From an uncultured Lachnospiraceae bacterium (GTDB lineage: Bacteria; Bacillota; Clostridia; Lachnospirales; Lachnospiraceae), in assembly GCA_910585005.1 (NCBI GenBank), contig CAJUCN010000006.1:124001-188000 (forward strand): a stretch of DNA of 64,000 bases, given 5' to 3'. The notes beneath the pieces are model-generated. The model worked only from the letters and a program-made list of their open reading frames with translations. It was not told the DNA's origin and searched no databases. The position numbers and the translations under genes are program-made. Shown piece by piece: positions 34,136 to 39,833 of the stretch (position 1 is the stretch's first letter; every line of letters begins with the position of its first letter).

Positions 34136-34346
34136 TTATCAAGTACGACTCATAAATTTCCCGAATAGTAAAACCCGTGAAACAGTCACTCCAAATAATG
34201 ATGGAAGTTACACAATATTTATTGAAACATCATTATCTAAGGAGGCACAACAAAAAGCCTTTGTTCATGCTATGAAACATATTTTAGGTAATGATTTTGA
34301 AAAAATAGATATTGATAAAATAGAAACTGATGCTCACAGTATTTAG
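34125..34346 (+). CDS. small protein with degenerate HxxxH motif, copy B
   Basis: Identical to the 73-residue product of 32943-33164, here followed by the intact downstream gene. It is coupled to the copy B repressor. Confidence 0.6.
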   Translation: MMIDYQVRLINFPNSKTRETVTPNNDGSYTIFIETSLSKEAQQKAFVHAMKHILGNDFEKIDIDKIETDAHSI

Positions 34347-34364
34347 AAAAGAGGACATCCACTA

Positions 34365-34874
34365 ATGAAAATGGGTTTGAGAACTCCAAGTTTAAAAAAA
34401 TCACTTAAAGCAAGAACTACTGGACGTGCTAAACGTGCTATAAAACGTGCTGTTATTCCAGCCTACGGTAAAAAGGGGACTGGATTTATTAAAAATCCCA
34501 AGAAAGCTATGTATAATAAAGTATACCAAAAGACTACCGTTGACGGATTAGCATCTGTAAGAAAGGTATCCTCAAATAAAAATTTGTCAAATACCAAAGT
34601 AAATAGCAATATAAAAGTTACTAACAATATAGAACCTCAAAATAAACAAAACGTTTCTAATGTTATCATAAAAGATGGCAAAGTAAAACTTGGAGGAAAG
34701 TTCTATTCAAAAAAGACTATTTTACGATATCGTTCATTTTTTCTTATTTGCGGGTGGTTTCTTATCATATGCGGGTGTTTTTTGTTGCCAATAGGAATCC
34801 TATTTATCGGATTGGGAATTTTCTTTCTAATTTGTGCGAATTCTTATAGAAAAGTTGCTATTCAATGTGATTAG
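34365..34874 (+). CDS. phage lysogeny-side membrane protein
   Basis: A 169-residue protein. The very basic N-terminus (KARTTGRAKRAIKRAVIPAY, KKGTGFIKNPKKAMYNKVY) is widespread in Firmicutes phage lysogeny regions. Two membrane helices form the C-terminus (residues about 128-162). It follows the repressor operon and is likely co-expressed with it in the lysogen. Function unknown; a membrane role in exclusion is possible. Confidence 0.65.
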   Translation: MKMGLRTPSLKKSLKARTTGRAKRAIKRAVIPAYGKKGTGFIKNPKKAMYNKVYQKTTVDGLASVRKVSSNKNLSNTKVNSNIKVTNNIEPQNKQNVSNVIIKDGKVKLGGKFYSKKTILRYRSFFLICGWFLIICGCFLLPIGILFIGLGIFFLICANSYRKVAIQCD

Positions 34875-34943
34875 TTTCTAATGCCATTTTCCTTATAAAC
34901 GATTTACTTATAGGTATTACTATATTAAAAAGGATCTATACTT

Positions 34944-35687
34944 ATGAAAAATGCAACTAAGTTATTAAACTTATTAACCGCTTTCCTCTCAGTGATTGGG
35001 ATATGTGCTGCCTCTCTAGTCTGCTTCATAGTGGCTTATACTCAAATAAATGGGGGTTTTTCTTCCAAGCGTATAACTGATCAAAGCGCTTTTATGGATC
35101 AAGCAAATAATAATATTATTATAGATCCTATTTCTTTGAATACAGATTCAAATGACAACTCTGTATTCAAAGATTTACCTGATAATGATATAGAAAACAA
35201 CTACAACACTACAGAGTCGTCGCCACTAACAGTAGATTCAACATTAGATGAGATATGCGAACAACCTGCATTTGAATATAATACAAACTCTACTACAACA
35301 GAAACAGATTATACTTCTGATTCTGAAACCGGCGGCATCTCAGATCCAGTAATATACAGTATGCCGGTTGAACAGGGAATTTCCACCGCACCACCCATCG
35401 AACAAAACGTGCCAAGTGATATTTACCCATATGAAGTGCCAGAAGAAAGTTCTAATCAAATAATAAATGATTCCATTGCTACTGAAAATACAAATAATTT
35501 CAACACAAATAGCACTTTGGAATCCCAAGGTTCAGCGCCAGTTACTGATTCTGTATGGTTATCAGAAATGGGAACAAAATACCACAGCATTGATCATTGC
35601 GGTCGAATGAATCCTGATAAAGCTCGTCAGGTTTCCCTTGATTATGCAATTAGTGAAGGGTATGAAAAATGTGATAAATGTTTCTAA
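34944..35687 (+). CDS. membrane-anchored secreted protein with C-terminal cysteine motif
   Basis: A 247-residue protein. One membrane helix at residues about 10-33 acts as anchor. A long Asn/Ser/Thr/Pro-rich low-complexity stretch follows (35-195). The C-terminal 45 residues have the conserved pattern GTKYHSIDHCGRMNPDKARQVSLDY ending EKCDKCF (shortened here), also seen at the end of secreted nucleases and phage surface proteins. Exposed on the cell surface of the lysogen, it may alter phage adsorption or bind a ligand; function is inferred. Confidence 0.6.
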   Translation: MKNATKLLNLLTAFLSVIGICAASLVCFIVAYTQINGGFSSKRITDQSAFMDQANNNIIIDPISLNTDSNDNSVFKDLPDNDIENNYNTTESSPLTVDSTLDEICEQPAFEYNTNSTTTETDYTSDSETGGISDPVIYSMPVEQGISTAPPIEQNVPSDIYPYEVPEESSNQIINDSIATENTNNFNTNSTLESQGSAPVTDSVWLSEMGTKYHSIDHCGRMNPDKARQVSLDYAISEGYEKCDKCF

Positions 35688-35799
35688 ATTTGAAAATTTA
35701 CCACATTGATCATAACATTGAAAATATAATAGGCTTACCAGGGCAACCGGGAGGGCGGCTTTGCCATTCACTTTGAGTCTTGGAAAGGGGATGGTAAAC

Positions 35800-35886
35800 A
35801 TGATTACATATGAGGATTTATTTACCTTTGTAATTATGATATGCGCTATAATAACATTAGCCAGAAATGGCAAGAACAGAAAGTAA
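35800..35886 (+). CDS. putative holin-like toxin (small membrane peptide)
   Basis: A 28-residue peptide, MITYEDLFTFVIMICAIITL followed by ARNGKNRK: one membrane helix and a basic tail, the form of Hol_Tox-family type I toxins. AAAGGGG lies nine bases upstream. The GC-rich sequence right after the stop resembles the shared terminator region where type I antitoxin RNAs overlap toxin mRNAs. Confidence 0.65.
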   Translation: MITYEDLFTFVIMICAIITLARNGKNRK

Positions 35887-35973
35887 CCGCCCCAATACGG
35901 CAAACATCAGAGCGACATATTATACAATAAATTGTATTTATGCACATGTTATCCACATTTTTTCTAAAAGAGG

Positions 35974-36058
35974 TTGACTTTTGAGAGTTTTGGAATATGC
36001 TATAAGTAACAGAAGCTCCCACACCTCTCAACGATGTGTCCAATGGGAGCACTTTTTT
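35974..36058 (+). ncRNA. short leader RNA with promoter and terminator
   Basis: TTGACT (35974-35979) and TATGCT (35996-36001), 16-base spacer, then a hairpin GCTCCCACAC ... GTGT ... GGGAGC (36015-36050) and six T. An RNA of about 50 bases would end before the 36105 gene. It could be a leader attenuator or a small regulatory RNA. Confidence 0.5.
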
Positions 36059-36104
36059 ATACAGAGGATAAAACAAAGCAGAAACCAAAGGAGGACAAGC
36101 TTAT

Positions 36105-36500
36105 ATGGGTATAAACAGTCTCGATAAATACTGCATCGGAAATGTACTTCGTATTATTGATGATCGAACCATTATTATTAATGTCGGAAGGGAAAAAGGG
36201 ATTATTGGCAAAAAAATTCAAGTGTATGAGGTTGTTGATACAATTAAGGATTTGGAAGGCTGCGACATAGATGTATTCATCTATGTGAAAGACACCCTCG
36301 AGATGATTCAGGTTGAAAACAATTACTCTATTTGCAGGAAAATGGAATACCGTGAAACAACTTTCAAATTTGCTTTATCACCGCTATTAGAACAGGATAA
36401 CAAAGAATATATCCCATTAAACATTGACAAGCAAGATATCGCCCCTCTACATCCCAAAGATCCATTGATCCGGGTCGGGGATCCCGTAAAATTTGCTTGA
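36105..36500 (+). CDS. phage protein, unknown function
   Basis: A 131-residue protein with an N-terminal small beta domain (GNVLRIIDDRTIIINVGREK, GIIGKKIQVYEV), like domains that follow the pattern N-x-G-x-x-x-G-I in FlgT-type or OB-like modules. GGAGG precedes the start. Its stop codon overlaps the promoter of the Abi RNA. Confidence 0.45.
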   Translation: MGINSLDKYCIGNVLRIIDDRTIIINVGREKGIIGKKIQVYEVVDTIKDLEGCDIDVFIYVKDTLEMIQVENNYSICRKMEYRETTFKFALSPLLEQDNKEYIPLNIDKQDIAPLHPKDPLIRVGDPVKFA

Positions 36501-36525
36501 CACTTAATTTTTATAGTGATAAGAT
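36497..36525 (+). promoter_or_regulatory. promoter of the Abi-associated RNA
   Basis: TTGACA (36497-36502) and TAAGAT (36520-36525), 17-base spacer. The predicted start near 36532 produces the structured RNA directly ahead of the Abi gene. Confidence 0.75.
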
Positions 36526-36531
36526 GGTTAT

Positions 36532-36604
36532 ACAATAGAAATGGTTGCCGCCTAAGGCGACTGGAGATTACCCTCTTATCATTACATTGATAAGGGGGTT
36601 TTTA
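36532..36604 (+). ncRNA. abiF-type structured RNA upstream of the Abi gene
   Basis: Two stems: CGCC/GGCG near 36549-36559 with a three-base loop, and a strong terminator stem CCCTCTTATCA / TGATAAGGGGG (36571-36598) followed by TTTTT. A conserved RNA called the abiF motif is known upstream of Abi_2 genes, and position and form match. The GGGGG of the terminator is also the nearest ribosome-binding-like sequence for the Abi gene. Confidence 0.68.
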
Positions 36605-36611
36605 ACTATAC

Positions 36612-37616
36612 ATGAGCAGCATACAATTTGACAAGCCATTTAAAACCTATGATGAACAGATCTCTATCCTTAGATCTCGCAAAATAATAATAGAAAACCC
36701 TATCTTTGCCAAACGGATTTTAAGCAGCCTTTCTTATTATACAATTATAAACGGATATAAAAATACTTTTTTATCTGTTCCAGGAAGTGAAAAATTTTCA
36801 GAAGGAACAACATTTGAAGATCTATATACGCTACATATAATTGACACAAATCTCAACAGTATTATTTTAAAGTATATTTTATATATAGAACGTTACTTAA
36901 AGACCCGATTATCCTATTTAGTTTCAGAAAAATATGGTGTTTATACTGATACCAGTGATATGTCTAATACTAATCCATCTGATTATTTATTCCGCGACAA
37001 CTATACTGGTTCAGGACGAAATAATATTTTAAAGAGAATTAAAGAGGTTCTCACTTCATCCAACCTCAATCAAAGCGTTGCTCATTATGCGAATGATAAA
37101 AATCATATTCCCGCCTGGATACTTGTAACTGCTATGCCTCTGGGATTAGCTATAAAATGGTATACAATTCTAAAATCCACCGATAAACAATCTATTTGTG
37201 AACAGTTCATAGAGAGCAATAGCCTATCTGTAGAAGAGAAAAAGGAATTTATTTTAAAGGCATTCAGCCTGTTAAAGGAATTTCGCAACAGTATAGCACA
37301 CGGAAATAGAACCTTTAACATAAGCGGCCTTCCAGTACTGCCTAAAAATGCCTTGCTGTCTCTTTCATATGGAAATATAAGCGCTACTGAATATAATGCT
37401 GGATATGGAAAAAACGATACGTTTGCAATTATTCTTATCTGCTTTATATTACTCAACGATCATTACCTTTTAATAAACTTTTTACAGGATCTGGAATACA
37501 CCTTAATGCCCTATAAGGAAACCTTAATAAACAATAAAACCATTTTTGAAATTTTCAAACTGCCAAATAACACCTTTGACAGATTAAATTCAATGCTAAC
37601 CAAGCGTTTTTCTTAA
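36612..37616 (+). CDS. Abi_2/AbiF-family abortive infection protein (HEPN)
   Basis: A 334-residue protein opening KPFKTYDEQISILRSRKIII, the signature start of the Abi_2 (AbiD/AbiF) family. A HEPN-type RNase motif R-x4-H occurs at R225-H230 (EFRNSIAHGNRT). It probably cuts RNA when triggered by infection, stopping growth of competing phages. The RNA upstream may hold it inactive, as in RNA antitoxin systems. It is carried by the prophage next to the integrase, a normal site for lysogenic defence cargo. Confidence 0.82.
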   Translation: MSSIQFDKPFKTYDEQISILRSRKIIIENPIFAKRILSSLSYYTIINGYKNTFLSVPGSEKFSEGTTFEDLYTLHIIDTNLNSIILKYILYIERYLKTRLSYLVSEKYGVYTDTSDMSNTNPSDYLFRDNYTGSGRNNILKRIKEVLTSSNLNQSVAHYANDKNHIPAWILVTAMPLGLAIKWYTILKSTDKQSICEQFIESNSLSVEEKKEFILKAFSLLKEFRNSIAHGNRTFNISGLPVLPKNALLSLSYGNISATEYNAGYGKNDTFAIILICFILLNDHYLLINFLQDLEYTLMPYKETLINNKTIFEIFKLPNNTFDRLNSMLTKRFS

Positions 37617-37648
37617 TAAGCAATATGTTAATCATAAAGCAATGAAAA

Positions 37649-37778
37649 ACCGCCCCGATGCTGGAACATCTGAGCGGTAAGTAGTAAGTAACTACACCGG
37701 GAATCCCGATATAATTTATCCATGACAAGATGAATTGTATCATTTTCCCGGTGCAAAATCAAGCTACCGGGCATTTTT
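37649..37778 (+). promoter_or_regulatory. integrase leader with hairpin and mutually exclusive stems
   Basis: A hairpin ACCGC...GCGGT (37649-37678) is followed by segment 1 CACCGGGAA (37695-37703), segment 2 TTCCCGGTG (37745-37753) and segment 3 ACCGGG (37766-37771) plus TTTTT. Segment 2 can pair with 1 or with 3; pairing with 3 makes a terminator. The satellite integrase has the same layout at 63687-63810. Confidence 0.6.
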
Positions 37779-37805
37779 ATGCTCATTTTTAAGGAGGATG
37801 ATACT

Positions 37806-38840
37806 ATGGCTACAGCAAAGAAACTACCATCAGGCGCTTACCGCTGCCTGATATTTGACCACATGGAAGACGGAAAAAGGAAATATAAATCCTTTACTGC
37901 CCCAACCAAAAAGGAAGCTGAATATCTTGCTACCCAGTACATTATGACAAAGGAAGAGGACAAAAAGAACCCTCAGAACAAAAGCCTGTTTAGTGAAGAA
38001 TTAGAAAAATATATTACTGCCAAGGAAACGGTTCTCTCACCTGCCACAATTAGGGGATATCGAAACATACAAAAAATGTTAAAAGAGCATTATCCCACTT
38101 TTTGTAATATGAAGATATCTGATATCAGCCAGGAGGATGTTCAGAATGTTATAAGTAACCTAAGCAAGTCGAAATCACCTAAGACTGTACGCAATTATCA
38201 TGGGCTTATTTCGTCCGTGATAGGCTCAAATTTAGCTTTAAACACCACTATGCCACAGAAAGTACAACCAGAACTCTATATCCCCTCTGACGGCGAAATA
38301 CAAGCTTTAGTGGATGCTGTCAGGAATACGGAATTAGAAATACCAGTACTTCTTGGCGCATTCTGCATGATGCGGCGTGGTGAGATATGTGGATTATCAA
38401 TGTCTGACATACAGGGCAACATTATCCACATACACCATTCCCTTGTGCTGGGGGCAGATAAAGAATGGCATTTGAAAGCGCCTAAGACAGAAACATCCGA
38501 CAGATACATAGAAGCTCCAGAGTTTGTAATTAACAGAATTAGGGAAGTTGGGCATATCACAAATTTAAATCCTCATTCGATTACAATTATGTTTCAAAGG
38601 GTTCTTGATCGGAACAACATAAATCATTTCAGATTTCATGACTTACGGCATTATTCGGCATCCATCCGCCATGCCCTTGGCATTCCGGATGCATACATAA
38701 TGGCAGATGGTGGATGGAGTTCTGACAAAGTTTTAAAATCCGTATATCGGCATGCCATGAGTGACCGGAGGAGAGAAATGTCTGAAAAGATAAATTCCCA
38801 TTTTGGAAAATTATGCAACACGAAATGCAACACGAAATAA
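37806..38840 (+). CDS. int: tyrosine-type integrase of the prophage
   Basis: A 344-residue integrase. N-terminal arm-type DNA-binding domain (residues 1-55, KLPSGAYRCLIFDHMEDGKR), core-binding domain (60-150), then the catalytic domain with Arg in MMRRGEICGLS, His-x-x-Arg in HFHDLRHYSAS and the nucleophile Tyr in LKSVYRHAMSD. AAGGAGG precedes the ATG at 37806. The last codons (CNTKCNTK) are the attachment repeat, so integration sets the C-terminus of the protein. Confidence 0.95.
   Translation: MATAKKLPSGAYRCLIFDHMEDGKRKYKSFTAPTKKEAEYLATQYIMTKEEDKKNPQNKSLFSEELEKYITAKETVLSPATIRGYRNIQKMLKEHYPTFCNMKISDISQEDVQNVISNLSKSKSPKTVRNYHGLISSVIGSNLALNTTMPQKVQPELYIPSDGEIQALVDAVRNTELEIPVLLGAFCMMRRGEICGLSMSDIQGNIIHIHHSLVLGADKEWHLKAPKTETSDRYIEAPEFVINRIREVGHITNLNPHSITIMFQRVLDRNNINHFRFHDLRHYSASIRHALGIPDAYIMADGGWSSDKVLKSVYRHAMSDRRREMSEKINSHFGKLCNTKCNTK
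38812..38838. other. attR core repeat of the prophage
   Basis: Right copy of the 27-bp repeat, overlapping the end of the integrase gene; host sequence begins after it and supplies the rest of the stop codon. Confidence 0.88.
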
Positions 38841-38868
38841 AAAAGTACCACATTTCTGCGATACTTTT
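38839..38868 (-). terminator. terminator of the tRNA-Val/tRNA-Met transcript
   Basis: Minus-strand AAAAGTA / TACTTTT with a 14-base loop and further T. The prophage is inserted just beyond it, so the host tRNA unit stays intact. Confidence 0.55.
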
Positions 38869-38871
38869 TAG

Positions 38872-38945
38872 TAGCGAGAGGGGGATTTGAACCCTCGACA
38901 CTACGGGTATGAACCGTATGCTCTAGCCAACTGAGCTATCTCGCC
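38872..38945 (-). tRNA. tRNA-Met (CAT), elongator
   Basis: 74 bases. Acceptor stem GGCGAGA pairs with TCTCGCT (one G-T pair), anticodon loop has CAT, T-loop GGTTCAAAT. The first base pair is not the mismatch of initiator tRNA. The CCA end is not encoded. Confidence 0.93.
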
Positions 38946-38996
38946 ATATTTACTTATCTGCCAGGGAAATACTCCCTTACGGTGGCTTTCGCCAAA

Positions 38997-39069
38997 TGGG
39001 ACCTATAGGGCTCGAACCTATGACCCTCTGCTTGTAAGGCAGATGCTCTCCCAGCTGAGCTAAGATCCC
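38997..39069 (-). tRNA. tRNA-Val (TAC)
   Basis: 73 bases. Acceptor stem GGGATCT / AGGTCCC, anticodon TAC in CTTACAA, T-loop GGTTCGAGC. It is transcribed ahead of tRNA-Met from the same promoter. The gap between the two holds no gene. Confidence 0.93.
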
Positions 39070-39098
39070 ATGACAGGCTTTTTGCAACCCGCTTTGCT

Positions 39099-39128
39099 AG
39101 TATACTATTTTTTTACAAGGCTTGTCAA
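39099..39128 (-). promoter_or_regulatory. promoter of the tRNA-Val/tRNA-Met unit
   Basis: Minus-strand TTGACA (39123-39128) and TATACT (39099-39104), 18-base spacer. Its -35 region overlaps the end of the amidotransferase gene. Confidence 0.8.
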
Positions 39129-39766
39129 GTTTTTTTGATAAAATTTCTTAAAACAATACTTCCATCTACTGCGTCCGTCCTTTTATGCCCAAAACAAAGC
39201 CTTTCCGGGTGCCACTGCACGCCCCAAACGGGAAGATAACGGTGTTCTAATCCCTCCACTACGCCATCAGCGGCAAACTGTGTATAGAGAATCCCGCATC
39301 CCGGCAGATCCACTCCCTGATGATGAGCGCTGTTTACCGCAAATTTCTTTCCATACAATCTGCCAAGAACCCCGATCCCCTCGGTCCTGGTGTCATGCAC
39401 CTGGTCTTTTCCAAGATATTCATGCTGATGTGCTGTGCTTAAATCCTGAACCATGTCCCCGCCAAAAAAAATATTGATCAGTTGCATACCTTTACACACC
39501 CCAAACACAGGCTTTCTGTCCAACACAAAAGCCTTTAAAATGGTGAGCTGTATCCGATCCAGCACGGGATCAAAGGCCCTCGTTCCCTTTTGTAATTGCC
39601 CAAATAGCCTTGGGTCAATATCTCCGCCTCCGGGCAGCAGCAATCCGTCAAAGCCTAATGTGCTGGGGACATGCAGTGTCGTCACCGGACAAGCCCCCAG
39701 CAGATTAAGAGCCGTTTCGTAATGAGTCGTTTTCCCTTGTTCCCCGGCTATTAAAATCCTTTTCAA
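39125..39766 (-). CDS. class I glutamine amidotransferase, gamma-glutamyl-GABA hydrolase-like (peptidase C26)
   Basis: A 213-residue enzyme. The nucleophile Cys is in VFGVCKGMQLIN and the His/Glu pair in VQWHPERL; GLLLPGGGDIDPRLFG is the family's second landmark. Relatives such as PuuD hydrolyse gamma-glutamyl amides of polyamines or GABA. No polyamine pathway gene is nearby, so the substrate is open. It is a host gene just beyond the prophage border. Confidence 0.85.
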   Translation of the reverse strand: MKRILIAGEQGKTTHYETALNLLGACPVTTLHVPSTLGFDGLLLPGGGDIDPRLFGQLQKGTRAFDPVLDRIQLTILKAFVLDRKPVFGVCKGMQLINIFFGGDMVQDLSTAHQHEYLGKDQVHDTRTEGIGVLGRLYGKKFAVNSAHHQGVDLPGCGILYTQFAADGVVEGLEHRYLPVWGVQWHPERLCFGHKRTDAVDGSIVLRNFIKKT

Positions 39767-39833
39767 ATGTTCTCCCTGCCAGCATCATGAATTCCATATT
39801 ACATTATTATATGCAGGAATGATCCATTGTTTC

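Larger units (their letters stand above)
32051..34389. repeat. tandem duplication of the immunity region with diverged centres
   Basis: Copy A is 32051-33207 (1157 bp) and copy B 33208-34389 (1182 bp). The outer parts are nearly identical (for example 32051-32180 and 33208-33337; 32761-33207 and 33943-34389). The centres differ: repressor DNA-binding half, promoter and operator region and the opposing small regulator. The junction at 33207/33208 joins the first codons of the 34365 gene to the left flank, proving a head-to-tail duplication. Confidence 0.92.
78..38838. mobile_element. complete siphovirus-type prophage
   Basis: A 27-bp direct repeat at 78-104 and 38812-38838 bounds a full temperate phage gene set: packaging, head, tail, lysis, late regulation, replication, a repressor switch and an integrase at the right end. 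Most lytic genes read on the minus strand and lysogeny genes on the plus strand. The right end sits just beyond the terminator of a host tRNA-Val/tRNA-Met unit. No essential structural gene looks broken, so it may be inducible. Extra cargo includes a two-gene membrane cassette, an Abi protein and a doubled immunity region. Confidence 0.93.

Noticed and set aside
35949..35957. A perfect DnaA box TTATCCACA
   Set aside because: It is single, with no cluster or AT-rich unwinding region around it; chance or minor role is more likely than an origin.
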